A stretch of 64,000 nt of DNA from Hahellaceae bacterium (GCA_024234505.1 JACKOD010000005.1:310001-374000); one strand, 5' to 3'; numbered from the stretch's first letter, positions 53,061-62,833 are shown. Translations and numbers: made by a program. The notes: a model not told the origin generated them from the sequence alone.

Positions 53061-54941
53061 ATGACAAATAAAGTACAACGATGGCACAGAATGGCACAGC
53101 TGCCTTTAGCAACGGCTGTTGCTGCAATTGTGTCTGCCCCTGCGGGTGCGTTTCAGTTTTATATGGGTGATGTTGAAGCGAGCTTCGATACCAAGTTGAC
53201 CGCGGGTGCGAGCTGGCGGACAGAGGATCGCAACGTTCAGGGGTTGGCTCCGGGTAACCTGGCCCCATTGGGAAATAATCCGTATATAACGCAAGTGGTT
53301 CCGGGGGTTTATAAAACATCCGCGGGCGCTTCAACCAATAACTATGACGATGGTAACCTGAACTTCGATAAAGGGGATACTTATTCTCAAATCGTGAAGG
53401 GCACCAGTGAGTTGATGCTTCGCTGGGAGAATTATGGCGGCTTTGTCCGGGCAAAGTACTGGTATGATTTCCAGCTTAAAGATGGCGATATGGCGACGGA
53501 TCCTGCGGGGCAGCGACGCCAGCTCAGTGTGAATGGCGATAAAAATGCGTCTGGCGCGGAGTTTCAGGATGCTTATGTCTGGGGAGACTTTGAAGTTGCA
53601 GATATGCCTTTGAATGTCCGCTTGGGTAAACAGGTCGTCAGCTGGGGGGAGAGTACGTTTATTTTTGGTGGCATTAACGTTGTCAACCCTGTCGATGTTC
53701 AATCCATTCGTGCCCCTGGTGCAGAAATAAAGGATGCGCTGATTCCGGTAAACATGCTCTATACGTCGCTGGGTCTGTCTGAAAACATAACGATGGAGGC
53801 CTTCCTGCAACTGGATTGGGAAAAGACCCGCCCGGATGATTGTGGAACTTTCTTCTCTACCAATGATTTTGGATCGGATGGTTGTGGGCCAGTATTGCTG
53901 GCAGGTCAGTTGCCTGACTCTGTTGTTAATGCACAGGGTATAAAGGCGAACAGAATCGCAGATCAAGAGCCCGATGACAATGATCAGTTCGGTGTCGCCT
54001 TACGTTGGTATGCCCAGGAACTGGGGGATACCGAATTCGGCTTGTACTATATCCGCTATCACAGTCGTGTGCCTGTAATCAGTGGGGTAGTGGCTAACCC
54101 GGCAATTGGCGACAGTTTCCCTGAATACCGCATGAGTTACCCCGAAGGTATTCAGCTTTTGGGCTTGAGTTTCAACACCAGTACCGAAGGTGGATGGTCT
54201 GTCGGAGGAGAGGTCAGTTACAAGAAAGACGTCCCGCTGCAGTGGAATGCATTTGAGCTGATTTTTGGTGGCTTGGCGAGAGACGAAAGTTTGTTGCTGC
54301 AGCAGCGGATTGCCGAGGCGGGTGCAGCTGATAAAACGGCGCTTTATGGAAAAGATCTGAACGGCTATGACCTTTACGATACCGTGCAGGCACAAATGAC
54401 TTTTATTAAGTTCTTTGACCAGGTGTTGGGTGCCAGCCGTCTATCCTTTGTGGGAGAAGTAGGCGGAACCTGGGTGCAGCATTTACCCTCTGTCGATCAG
54501 GCTCGCTATGGTCGTTCAGGTATTTGGGGTATTCCGGATTATGATCCGACAGCTCCGGGCATCACTACATCCTGTGACGGCCGTGTCGTTAACGGGACAG
54601 CTACCGTTAATACGAACCTTAATCCAGCGAACTGTAGTTTAGAAGGATTCACTACCAGTATGTCGTGGGGTTATCGCATGCGAACTTCGCTCGACTATAA
54701 CGACGTGTTTGCAGGTATCAACCTGACACCTACACTTGCGTTTGGTCATGATGTTAACGGGTATGCTCCCGAGCCTGCGGGTAACTTCCAAAAAGGACGT
54801 AAAACAGTTGGTTTGTCTCTTACCGGTGTTTATCTGAACCAATATACGGCATCTATCGGTTATACCAATTATTTTGGCGGCAGATTCAATGATTTGAGCG
54901 ATAGGGATAATCTGTCGTTGAGTGTTTCGTACTCATTTTAA
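53061..54941 (+). CDS. DUF1302 outer-membrane barrel protein
   Basis: 626 residues with a signal peptide cleaved near GAF (about 29-30). DUF1302 marks are the early strand EASFDTKLTAGASWRTEDRN, WENYGGFVRAKYWYD, LGKQVVSWGES and a terminal aromatic strand (SLSVSYSF) typical of outer-membrane barrels. Family members accompany DUF1329 proteins and often lipid or hydrocarbon metabolism genes; transport of a hydrophobic substrate is inferred, not shown. It is followed by the DUF1329 gene in the same operon. Confidence 0.92.
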   Translation: MTNKVQRWHRMAQLPLATAVAAIVSAPAGAFQFYMGDVEASFDTKLTAGASWRTEDRNVQGLAPGNLAPLGNNPYITQVVPGVYKTSAGASTNNYDDGNLNFDKGDTYSQIVKGTSELMLRWENYGGFVRAKYWYDFQLKDGDMATDPAGQRRQLSVNGDKNASGAEFQDAYVWGDFEVADMPLNVRLGKQVVSWGESTFIFGGINVVNPVDVQSIRAPGAEIKDALIPVNMLYTSLGLSENITMEAFLQLDWEKTRPDDCGTFFSTNDFGSDGCGPVLLAGQLPDSVVNAQGIKANRIADQEPDDNDQFGVALRWYAQELGDTEFGLYYIRYHSRVPVISGVVANPAIGDSFPEYRMSYPEGIQLLGLSFNTSTEGGWSVGGEVSYKKDVPLQWNAFELIFGGLARDESLLLQQRIAEAGAADKTALYGKDLNGYDLYDTVQAQMTFIKFFDQVLGASRLSFVGEVGGTWVQHLPSVDQARYGRSGIWGIPDYDPTAPGITTSCDGRVVNGTATVNTNLNPANCSLEGFTTSMSWGYRMRTSLDYNDVFAGINLTPTLAFGHDVNGYAPEPAGNFQKGRKTVGLSLTGVYLNQYTASIGYTNYFGGRFNDLSDRDNLSLSVSYSF

Positions 54942-54976
54942 GTTAAGGTTCAGAGATTCGTTTGAAGAGGTATTTC

Positions 54977-56341
54977 ATGAAACCAAAAAGAATAATTATT
55001 GCAGGTGGAATGGTAGCACTCACCATGCTTTCCACTGCGACCTTTGCCAAGGTCGGCGCGGACCAGGCGGCAAAGCTTGGGGCTGAACTTACAGCGATTG
55101 GCGCCCAAAAGGCAGGGAACGCGGACGGCTCAATTCCGGAGTGGACGGGCGGGTTGACTCAACCGCCGGCCGGATTTGCTGCTGGTGGCAATCATATTGA
55201 TCCGTTTCCTGATGATCAGCCGTTGTTTGTGATTAACAAGGATAATATGGCTCAATATAAGGACAAGTTATCGCCAGGACAGGTTGCGATGCTTACCAAG
55301 TATCCAAACTACAAAATGCCGGTTTTCCAGACCAGGCGAACCGCCGCATTGCCTCAAAAGGTGTATGACGCAGCCAAGAAAAATGCAACCGTCACAGAGA
55401 TGGTCGCGGGGGGTAACGGGTTGTCCGGGTTTGACACGGCTATTCCGTTTCCTATCCCACAAAACGGGTTAGAGGTCATCTGGAATCATGTGACTCGCCA
55501 TCGTGGGGGGGCCGTTTCTCGTCTGATTGGGCAGGCTACGCCTTTAGCCAACGGGGACTACACCATAGTCAAATTTCATGACGAAATTACCTGGCGTAGT
55601 ACGCTGACTGACTATAAGCCGGATGAAGATACTAACGTGCTGTTTTATTTTAAACAGGAAATTGTTGCACCGGCGCGTTTGGCAGGTAACATTTTGCTGG
55701 TTCACGAAACGATAGATCAGGTTTCAGAAGCAAGACGAGCCTGGGTATATAACGAAGGTCAGCGTCGTGTGCGTCGTGCTCCTCAGGTAGCTTACGATGG
55801 TCCGGGTACTGCGTCTGATGGTTTGCGTACCTCGGATAACTTTGACATGTTCAATGGTGCACCCGACCGGTATAACTGGAAGCTGGTAGGTAAAAAGGAA
55901 ATGTATATTCCTTATAACTCCTACCGTTTGCGCTCAACAAGCCTGAAATACGATGACATTATTAAACCGGGCCATATCAATCAGGATTACGCTCGTTATG
56001 AACTACACCGTGTATGGCATGTGGAAGCAACCTTGAAAGAAGGTCAGCGCCATATCTACGCAAAACGTGTATTTTTCATTGATGAAGATAGCTGGCAGGC
56101 TTCTGTAATTGACCATTACGATGGTCGCGGTGAAATGTGGCGTGTTGCAGAAGCTCACATGATTCAATTCTATGATCAGGCGACACCCTGGTATACGCTG
56201 GAGGTTCTGTATGATTTGCTGTCCGGACGTTACCTTGCACTGGGTTTGACCAACGAAGAGAAGAATGCCTATGAGTTTGGTGCTCAGCGGTCATCTCAGG
56301 ATTACACCCCAGCGGCATTACGGCGTTCTGGAACACGCTAG
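54977..56341 (+). CDS. DUF1329 periplasmic LolA/LolB-like protein
   Basis: 454 residues with a signal peptide ending TFA-KV (about 24). The DUF1329 start GAELTAIGAQKAGNADGSIPEW and the YELHRVWHVEATLK and FFIDEDSW blocks are clear. The fold is predicted to be LolB-like, with a cavity for lipids. ATG 54977 is chosen since GAAGAGG lies 6 bases upstream; TTG 54962 is in frame but precedes that site. Second gene of the pair, ended by a strong terminator. Confidence 0.93.
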   Translation: MKPKRIIIAGGMVALTMLSTATFAKVGADQAAKLGAELTAIGAQKAGNADGSIPEWTGGLTQPPAGFAAGGNHIDPFPDDQPLFVINKDNMAQYKDKLSPGQVAMLTKYPNYKMPVFQTRRTAALPQKVYDAAKKNATVTEMVAGGNGLSGFDTAIPFPIPQNGLEVIWNHVTRHRGGAVSRLIGQATPLANGDYTIVKFHDEITWRSTLTDYKPDEDTNVLFYFKQEIVAPARLAGNILLVHETIDQVSEARRAWVYNEGQRRVRRAPQVAYDGPGTASDGLRTSDNFDMFNGAPDRYNWKLVGKKEMYIPYNSYRLRSTSLKYDDIIKPGHINQDYARYELHRVWHVEATLKEGQRHIYAKRVFFIDEDSWQASVIDHYDGRGEMWRVAEAHMIQFYDQATPWYTLEVLYDLLSGRYLALGLTNEEKNAYEFGAQRSSQDYTPAALRRSGTR

Positions 56342-56370
56342 TCTAAAGGTATAAATCAAAACGTGATTGT

Positions 56371-56398
56371 AAAAATGCCGGAGTATTCCGGCATTTTT
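56371..56398. terminator. Bidirectional terminator after DUF1329 gene
   Basis: AAAATGCCGGA (56372-56382) pairs perfectly with TCCGGCATTTT (56387-56397) around GTAT, flanked by A on the left and T on the right. It ends the DUF1302-DUF1329 operon. Confidence 0.93.
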
Positions 56399-56498
56399 AC
56401 ATCTGAAATCGAAAAAGACCGACGTGCTGTCAATCAATTATTCCTGATTGGTAAGGTTTTTAATTGTTCATCGGTTTTATCCGAAAGGGAGGAAAGCT

Positions 56499-57680
56499 AT
56501 GTCCAGGAAGCAACAGGTACTCGTTTGGACAGCAGAGCAACAAGCTTCCGTGATCTCCAAATTAAGTGAGCGGTTTGACATTGAAGCTAAAAATAGCTTT
56601 TTGGGTGGCTCTGTACTCTCCGCCTTGGAAGAAAAGGCTCTCTTACTGGTAGACAGTTCTATTGGCCTTGAAGAGTTAATTGGGTTGCTTGACCAGTTAC
56701 GGCAAGAAATAGGTGATGATGGTGTGCACGTGCCTATTGTCGTGCTTGCGATGCAACCAGATGCGGAGTTACGGCAATTACTCTTCGACAAAGGGGTAGA
56801 TGATGTCGTCAGTAATGACTTGCCATATGATGAAATAGTGACGCGGATTGATAAATCGATTTTTCATTGCATCGCCACCAGCCAGTTACAGTCCCGATTG
56901 AAAATGGCCAATGAAATGGCGTTTATGGCCATGGCAGACACCAGTGACCTGGGTGTCAATGTTCACTTCCTGCTAGACAGCAATGATTGCACCAACCTCG
57001 ACCAATTGGGTCAGCTGCTGTTTCAGGCGCTTAAGAGTTATGGATTGATTTGTAGTCTGCAAATGCGAAGCCGTTACGATACCAAAAATATGGAGCCCAC
57101 CGGCCTGATGAAAGATCTGGAGGCTCAATTGATTACCGAGCTAAAAGATAAAGGTCGTTACTATGATTTCGGGCGTCGGTCGGTCATGAATTACGATCAG
57201 GTTTCTTTGCTTGTAAAGAATATGCCCGTCAATGACAGTAAAAAATACGGCGCAATTAAAGATAACGTTTTTTCGCTATTGCAGGGAGTAAACGCGAGAA
57301 TTATCGCTTTGGATAATTTGAGGTCGTTGGAAGACGAGCGAGAATTAATGGAATTGTTGGCGAAGCGCATGCAAGAGATTTTTGTGGATATTGACGAGTC
57401 ATATAAAGAACTCGTGAAAAATATTGCAACGGTCGTAGACAGGATGGCTGAGCAGGTGGATGCGTCAATCATGTCGTTAGGTTTGACTGAGATGCAGGAG
57501 CAAACCCTGGAGAGAATATTCGAGGACGGTATTGCCGAAACATCCCGGTTATTTGGGGATGGATTAAAAATGGATGATAATTTAACCCTGATCATAGGAA
57601 AAATGAACGCTATTTTTGAGTTTAAAGATCGGCCCGATTTCTATCGCTACCTTGAAAAACTCAAAGAAAAAATACACTAA
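56499..57680 (+). CDS. Degenerate receiver plus GAF-like protein, unknown function
   Basis: 393 residues from ATG 56499, set by GGGAGG six bases upstream. Residues 1-120 look like a response-regulator receiver: Asp52 is at the phospho-acceptor place (LLLVDSS), but the acidic pair is missing (VLVWTAEQQ), the switch Thr/Ser is Ala84 (VVLAMQ) and the conserved Lys is Asn106. Residues about 160-310 resemble a GAF domain, followed by a helical coiled coil (about 285-393) ending in charged residues. No DNA-binding or enzymatic output domain is seen. It has its own unit between a terminator and a converging acyltransferase (10-base gap). Domain reading is by eye only. Confidence 0.6.
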   Translation: MSRKQQVLVWTAEQQASVISKLSERFDIEAKNSFLGGSVLSALEEKALLLVDSSIGLEELIGLLDQLRQEIGDDGVHVPIVVLAMQPDAELRQLLFDKGVDDVVSNDLPYDEIVTRIDKSIFHCIATSQLQSRLKMANEMAFMAMADTSDLGVNVHFLLDSNDCTNLDQLGQLLFQALKSYGLICSLQMRSRYDTKNMEPTGLMKDLEAQLITELKDKGRYYDFGRRSVMNYDQVSLLVKNMPVNDSKKYGAIKDNVFSLLQGVNARIIALDNLRSLEDERELMELLAKRMQEIFVDIDESYKELVKNIATVVDRMAEQVDASIMSLGLTEMQEQTLERIFEDGIAETSRLFGDGLKMDDNLTLIIGKMNAIFEFKDRPDFYRYLEKLKEKIH

Positions 57681-57690
57681 CTGAATCTGC

Positions 57691-58584
57691 TCAGCTCTGT
57701 TTCAGAATGTGTAGTCGATGATCCTTTTCATACCATAGCTGTGTGATCCATTGCTGGAAATCTTTTTTGAATGCCTCATCGGTTTCATAGTTTCTACCCA
57801 GGAATGATTCGGGTAGTTTAATAGTTTTGATATCTACGACAATGCAATGTGCCTTTCCGCAGAGGTATTCCCAAAAGCTGGGTGCGCGTTGGGGATATAC
57901 AATGGTGATATCCAGCATGGTATGTAGTTGCTCACCCATGGCTCCCAAAACAAATGCCGCACCTCCGGCTTTGGGTTTTAGAAGGTGTTTGAATGGGGAT
58001 TGTTGACGTTGGTGTTTCTGCTCGGTAAATCGGGTGCCTTCAATAAAATTGAAGACGGTGACGGGGGTATATTTGAATTTTTCACAGGCCTTTCGCGTGG
58101 TTTCAAGATCTTTGCCTGCCAGTTCAGGATGTTTTTCCAGAAACGCTTTGGTATAACGCTTCATAAACGGGAAATCGAGCGCCCACCAGCAAATACCCAT
58201 AATCGGCACCCAGATAAGTTCTTTCTTCAGGAAAAACTTCAACATTGGGATTTTACCGTTCAATACGTGCTGAATGACCAGTATGTCTGCCCAAGATTGA
58301 TGATTACAGGTAACGAAGTACCAGTCTTTGGGGTTCAGGCTAGAGAGTCCTCTGATATCCCAGCGTATTCTGTTAATCAGTTTCTGTATGGCACTATTAA
58401 ATGAAACCCAGGCGTTGGCTATATAAATCAGTACGCGCGTGAAAAAACGTCGAATGAATGTTGCCGGAGAGAACAGTTTCAACAGGGCCGCGACAAGCAG
58501 AAACGGGAACCAGAAAAGCGTGTTCATTGTCATTAGGACAACGCTCAACGTGCCCCGCAGCCAGGAAGGCAAGAAACTTAGCAT
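57691..58584 (-). CDS. Lysophospholipid acyltransferase (YihG-like)
   Basis: A PlsC-superfamily acyltransferase of the inner membrane, 297 residues. The N-terminus has one or two hydrophobic helices (about 10-40). The HX4D catalytic motif is NHQSWADI, motif II follows with FMKRYTKAF, motif III is FIEGTRFT. It resembles E. coli YihG, a second 1-acyl-glycerol-3-phosphate acyltransferase, in size and in the RWDIRGLSSLNPKDWY stretch. Substrate chain length is not evident. Confidence 0.9.
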   Translation of the reverse strand: MLSFLPSWLRGTLSVVLMTMNTLFWFPFLLVAALLKLFSPATFIRRFFTRVLIYIANAWVSFNSAIQKLINRIRWDIRGLSSLNPKDWYFVTCNHQSWADILVIQHVLNGKIPMLKFFLKKELIWVPIMGICWWALDFPFMKRYTKAFLEKHPELAGKDLETTRKACEKFKYTPVTVFNFIEGTRFTEQKHQRQQSPFKHLLKPKAGGAAFVLGAMGEQLHTMLDITIVYPQRAPSFWEYLCGKAHCIVVDIKTIKLPESFLGRNYETDEAFKKDFQQWITQLWYEKDHRLHILKQS

Positions 58585-58637
58585 GTTTAAAATTCCATTT
58601 TAAATGAGTAAAAGAGGCAACTGCTCATACAAAGGAG

Positions 58638-59063
58638 TCAGTCCTCTTTGGGACCAAATAACTGCGTCGTTCGGGCTTGAGCCTGCGCCTTGATTTCCGG
58701 GGTAATATGACTGGCAAGTGTGGTGATAGCGGCAATCATGAGCGCCATATCGTCAGAATATCCAAGAATAGGGGTCATGTCTGGAATGCCGTCGATAACG
58801 CTGATGAAGTAACCAAGCGTGCCGAGAATCACCGTTTTACACCAAACAGGTGTTTCCTTGGCTTTTGCCGTGTAATAAAGCGTTAGCGCATTAGAGACAA
58901 CCTCTTTGCCTGCATTTTTGGATTGGTTGAGCAATTTTTTCCAGAATCCCGCGCCGCTATAGCTCGCTTCATATTTACTATGGTGCGTCGCCAATACCTG
59001 CGTTGCACTGACTTGAAGAGACTTGTCGATATGGGGTTGGTTTGATGTAGATAAGTTCGTCAT
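58638..59063 (-). CDS. DUF1232 (YkvA-type) membrane protein
   Basis: A 141-residue protein from ATG 59063 (GAGG upstream). The DUF1232 core is KTVILGTLGYFISVIDGIPDMTPILGYSDD, with the typical DxIPDxxPxxGxxDD pattern inside a hydrophobic segment. Function unknown; membrane location inferred. Confidence 0.85.
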   Translation of the reverse strand: MTNLSTSNQPHIDKSLQVSATQVLATHHSKYEASYSGAGFWKKLLNQSKNAGKEVVSNALTLYYTAKAKETPVWCKTVILGTLGYFISVIDGIPDMTPILGYSDDMALMIAAITTLASHITPEIKAQAQARTTQLFGPKED

Positions 59064-59140
59064 AATTAAGCACCTCAATGGCATTCCATTTTAATCATTT
59101 TTCCCTGTATGCCAATAACCGGCTTACAACTGTTAGCTGA

Positions 59141-59932
59141 TTATGGCTGCTCGTACTGATTTAACTTATTGGTTCTGATCAAGCTTTGAATTTCTCGCAC
59201 GTAGGGCTCGCCTCGCTCTGAATAGGATAATAATCCTTGTGCAAGGGTTTCTCCGTCAAGAGGTATTCCTGAGTCTCTGGCCTCCTGTCGCAGGGTTCTC
59301 AGTGTTTCATAACCGGGGTGGCTGTTAATGTTTCTTATGTAACTCCGTACTGACAGGTAGATTGATGAGAATCTGGCTACCTCATGATTAGCGCCTTCGG
59401 AGCGCTTTTTGGGAACAAGTCCGCATCCGGGAGAGTAACACCATAAGCCAAAAATGTTGTTTGCCTTGCGGGCAAATCTTGATGTTCCCCAAGCGGATTC
59501 ATTGGCCGCCTGTGCGAGTATGAGTGACAGGGGAATTTCATCTACTTTTGCTTTCAGCTCACGAAACAAGTCATCACCGGGAATGTCGGTGGCTGACACC
59601 TTATAAAGGCTGGCCATCGTTTTGAGGTATTCAATGTCCTCCTGCGTGATATTTAGCTTGGTTGAAAGGGCGATGATTTTTGTACGGCGCTCAAGCGACA
59701 CTTGGTTGGCTTGTTTGGCGATAGGTGCCAAATAAGCGAAAAACGCGTTTTTTTTCTCGCCGACATCGTTATAGGTCTGAAAATCAGGTAGCGGCCCGAA
59801 TTGATTGGAGACTGTGATCGGTTGGCTTTCGACTATCTCCATTTGGTAACGCGCGTAGAAGCCCATCAGAAAAAATAATGACATAAACACAGTCAATATA
59901 AATGATGGCAAAATATTGGGAGAACGCTTCAT
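59141..59932 (-). CDS. bax: Bax-like glucosaminidase-domain protein
   Basis: A 263-residue protein with one N-terminal membrane or signal segment (about 8-28) and a periplasmic glucosaminidase domain (about 130-260). The catalytic Glu lies in AANESAWGTSRFA, followed by NNIFGLWCY and a Cys pair (CYSPGC). E. coli Bax is similar in length and arrangement. Activity on peptidoglycan is likely but unproven for Bax. ATG 59932 is taken as start (ACAGG upstream); longer ATG starts reach into the next gene. Confidence 0.88.
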   Translation of the reverse strand: MKRSPNILPSFILTVFMSLFFLMGFYARYQMEIVESQPITVSNQFGPLPDFQTYNDVGEKKNAFFAYLAPIAKQANQVSLERRTKIIALSTKLNITQEDIEYLKTMASLYKVSATDIPGDDLFRELKAKVDEIPLSLILAQAANESAWGTSRFARKANNIFGLWCYSPGCGLVPKKRSEGANHEVARFSSIYLSVRSYIRNINSHPGYETLRTLRQEARDSGIPLDGETLAQGLLSYSERGEPYVREIQSLIRTNKLNQYEQP

Positions 59933-60014
59933 TGCAGCCTGTTCCTCAATGGGGGTGGGAATACGTAAGTGAACAAAGTATATATTTAAATAACCTGGGA
60001 GGCTGGAGTTAATA

Positions 60015-60302
60015 ATGAAAGTTATGCTTTTTGTAGGAAAATTGATCACATTACTTTTCTGGGTATGCGTTATAGCAAGCCTGTTTTCTGTTTTTCCTGA
60101 TCCAGTCTCGACACTGTTGGGTTGGGGCGCGGTAGGGGTTTTGGTGCTTCATTTGATTGAGGTATCGCTTTTTTCAGCCCGCCTTTCATCTAAAAGTATA
60201 GAGCCCAAGCTGGATAAAATGATGATTTTGGTATTCGGTGTATTCCATTTGTTGCCGCTGCTATTGGAAGAACAGGCGCGGTTAAGCAAGAAAAATGGTT
60301 AG
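60015..60302 (+). CDS. DUF1145 small membrane protein
   Basis: 95 residues, mostly hydrophobic, with three predicted helices (about 5-25, 32-52, 68-85). The FWVCVIASLF and FGVFHLLPLLLEE blocks fit DUF1145 (YhhL-like). Divergent from the Bax-like gene by 82 bases. Function unknown. Confidence 0.8.
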   Translation: MKVMLFVGKLITLLFWVCVIASLFSVFPDPVSTLLGWGAVGVLVLHLIEVSLFSARLSSKSIEPKLDKMMILVFGVFHLLPLLLEEQARLSKKNG

Positions 60303-60343
60303 ATTGCGCGTAATAAGCGGCTAATTTCGTGCACCGGTGTGTT

Positions 60344-60379
60344 GAAGCAGAAGGCTGCACAAGTCAGATCTTCTGCTTC
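60344..60379. repeat. 10-bp perfect inverted repeat between converging genes
   Basis: GAAGCAGAAG (60344-60353) pairs with CTTCTGCTTC (60370-60379), loop 16 bases. No U-tract on either strand. It sits between the stops of the DUF1145 gene and the 784-residue lipoprotein gene. Confidence 0.7.
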
Positions 60380-60403
60380 GGCCGCTGTCAATTTGAAGAG
60401 CGG

Positions 60404-62758
60404 TTAATTGGCGGACAGGCTTTGACGTTTGCCTGCATAGATCAGTCCCAACCGATCACCTTGTTGAAGCAACAGCATCATCTGATTGCCTGGTGTCGTA
60501 GAGGGGGCATCGCTTTGTGCTGTACTGACGAAGCCTTGTAGTAATAGTCCATTATTGAATGTGAATTTAATGAGTCCGTTGGCGTCAACCGTATAAGTTC
60601 CCTGCGTGACCTGCTCTGATAGTCGCTTCGCCGAAGTAACCTGATGTGTCGTCGTGTTTTGTGCTGTTTCTATCTGTGCGAGCACAAGTTCAGCCTGGGT
60701 ATTGTTTAAAAACAGGAGCGAGGAGCCTGCGTAGCTGATGGCAGAGTTGCTATCAGTTGTAACGCCAAAACTATGACCTTGTAAGTCATATACAGTGCCA
60801 GCAATAAAATCCGGAGCCACTGTTCTTAGCTCCAGGCCATGGATCAACCCTTGACCAATCGACGCCTGGTTTACTGTAACCGCCAGCTGCGAACCATTGG
60901 GCGCAATCGCGCCAATATTGCCGTTGAAGCTGACGCGGCCCCGTTGATACAGTATTTGTGCAATGATATCCGGATCGGAGCCTGACTTGCCGGTCTCAAT
61001 ATTTTCTTCGAGTACGATGCTGTATTGTGTGCTTGCACCTGTGCTGGTGCTGAGCGAGGTAATGCTGTTGTTTTCGAGGCGTTGGTAGCTTTTTGTTTCG
61101 TAGTCAGCTGTGGGTTGGGTTTCAGTCATTGTTGTGCCGGATGCAGACCACTGTGCTATTTTTGCCGTATGAGTAATGACTGATCCCGTAGGGGCCAACT
61201 GAAGTAAAAACTGGATCACGCCATATTTTTTACCGTCAATGGCGGCAAGGCTAAAAGGTGCATCATCCGCTGCAGATGGTAAGTAGGAGGCGAAGGTAAA
61301 TATATTCTGAGCTTCAGATTTGAAGTTTCTACGCCAGGTGTTCGTTCCTTCTTTCGTTAACTGGTAGGTGTTTCCGGTACCAAAATGTGCTGAAAACATC
61401 GCGTCTTGCGTGGGGGATGTTTCCTGCTTACGAAATAAATTGCTTACCACCGGGTTGTATTGCCAGCCCGTTCCCTGAGTGCTGGTTTTACCCGTAATGG
61501 TTTGTAAGGGGATTTTTCCGGTGAGGTAGTTCCCGGTGACCCCAAGGAAAGTGTTGGTCGCTTCTGTTGTAAACGAATTGGGCTCGTTAGGGGAAAGAAT
61601 GCTTCTGGAGCCATCGGCCGCTTCAGTGAGCGCCGTTCGCAGGAAGGGAATGTCGCCACTGAGTGAGGTCAGTGTGCGATTGGAGGATATAATTCCCATG
61701 ATTAAGCCGGGATAAGTGTACCCCGTTCCGCCCTGGGTCGCATCCGAGCCTGCCTGAGTTGCCGCGGCGGTGGCCAGTACAGAAAAAGGGGTGCCATTGA
61801 CATCGAATGCCTGATTGACACTAAATCCAAACATGTTGGCATTGTAGCGTTCATACTTTATGAAATTCGCCACATAGTCCTCGTAATCGGCATCGCTCGC
61901 TTTGGGAACGGTGCGAGTGGTGGCTCCGACGAACGGCGACTCAGTGCTAAGAATGGTGTCGAGTGACAGCATAATGTGTCGGTTCAGGTCGGCGGTATTT
62001 CCCAGCTGTGAAAGTGCCTGATCGATAGTGCTCGTGCTCGCAATATCGATTTCATAATTCTGGACGACAGAGGCCATCCCCCACCAGAGCTCCAGTTTAG
62101 ATTCCGGCTGGCGCGTGCAGCCAATTTCTTCGGCGCAAGGTAAAAGGTTATCGAACTGGTTTGCTGTAGAGGCGTTGGTCAGCAGCTGGTTAACCAGATA
62201 ATGCGAAATGACATTGACCACATTTTGGCCATTGGTCTGAAATGGTGCCATTAACGTTTTCGAGTTGGGTAGGGTTGCCCTGACGAAAAGATCCATTCGG
62301 GATGGTGGCAGGCTTTTAAATGTGATGGCGTAAGTGCCGTCATGGTTATCAGTCACACTATAGTCGGGGAGCACACTCGGAGATACCTGCGCGCCACTGG
62401 CGTTGAGCTGGATAACTTCAACCTTGCTTGCCTGAATCGCCCCCAACCCTCTGAACGCATAGGCTTTTGTCGGCGTAAGCCAGTTAAACAGGTCGCGATC
62501 CCAGCTGGCGAGCATCGCTTCGGTACCTTCTACGGTGACACAATAGGTAAACTGCGTTTTTGTGGCATTGCCTTGGCAGGCGTTTTGTTCCGTAGTTGCG
62601 TTTTCACCATGCTCGCTATTGTCGCCGGCATCCTTGGGAGTAAACGAGTTGGGTGCATTGCCTGCTGCGATCACTGCATCGTTACCGCCACCGCAGCCTG
62701 TCAGTAGAAGTGGGGTTATTGCGAAAAAAGAAAACAGCAAAGTACGGGCAGGGTGCAT
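60404..62758 (-). CDS. Very large lipoprotein, unknown function
   Basis: 784 residues from ATG 62758 (AGGAAGGA upstream). The lipoprotein signal ends in LLTGC, then a Gly-rich (GGGND) and acidic linker. The body is Ser/Thr/Asn-rich and mostly beta, with a Cys pair (LPCAEEIGCT) near residue 207. The last part has regular strands with GLIKFTFNNGLLLQGF. No enzyme motif or named domain was recognised. Outer-membrane or surface location is inferred. Its neighbours downstream and upstream are envelope proteins. Confidence 0.7.
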   Translation of the reverse strand: MHPARTLLFSFFAITPLLLTGCGGGNDAVIAAGNAPNSFTPKDAGDNSEHGENATTEQNACQGNATKTQFTYCVTVEGTEAMLASWDRDLFNWLTPTKAYAFRGLGAIQASKVEVIQLNASGAQVSPSVLPDYSVTDNHDGTYAITFKSLPPSRMDLFVRATLPNSKTLMAPFQTNGQNVVNVISHYLVNQLLTNASTANQFDNLLPCAEEIGCTRQPESKLELWWGMASVVQNYEIDIASTSTIDQALSQLGNTADLNRHIMLSLDTILSTESPFVGATTRTVPKASDADYEDYVANFIKYERYNANMFGFSVNQAFDVNGTPFSVLATAAATQAGSDATQGGTGYTYPGLIMGIISSNRTLTSLSGDIPFLRTALTEAADGSRSILSPNEPNSFTTEATNTFLGVTGNYLTGKIPLQTITGKTSTQGTGWQYNPVVSNLFRKQETSPTQDAMFSAHFGTGNTYQLTKEGTNTWRRNFKSEAQNIFTFASYLPSAADDAPFSLAAIDGKKYGVIQFLLQLAPTGSVITHTAKIAQWSASGTTMTETQPTADYETKSYQRLENNSITSLSTSTGASTQYSIVLEENIETGKSGSDPDIIAQILYQRGRVSFNGNIGAIAPNGSQLAVTVNQASIGQGLIHGLELRTVAPDFIAGTVYDLQGHSFGVTTDSNSAISYAGSSLLFLNNTQAELVLAQIETAQNTTTHQVTSAKRLSEQVTQGTYTVDANGLIKFTFNNGLLLQGFVSTAQSDAPSTTPGNQMMLLLQQGDRLGLIYAGKRQSLSAN

Positions 62759-62833
62759 CAAGATATCCTTCCTCAAGCGTTATGATATGACGATCCGGGA
62801 CTTGCGTTCTGCACTGCAGATATTGGAATGTTA

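Noticed and set aside
52906..53454. 182-residue minus-strand frame over the start of the DUF1302 gene
   Set aside because: Overlaps a clear outer-membrane protein gene and its signal peptide; no motif or ribosome site.
56499..57680. A working two-component response regulator
   Set aside because: Three of the conserved receiver residues are replaced and there is no output domain.
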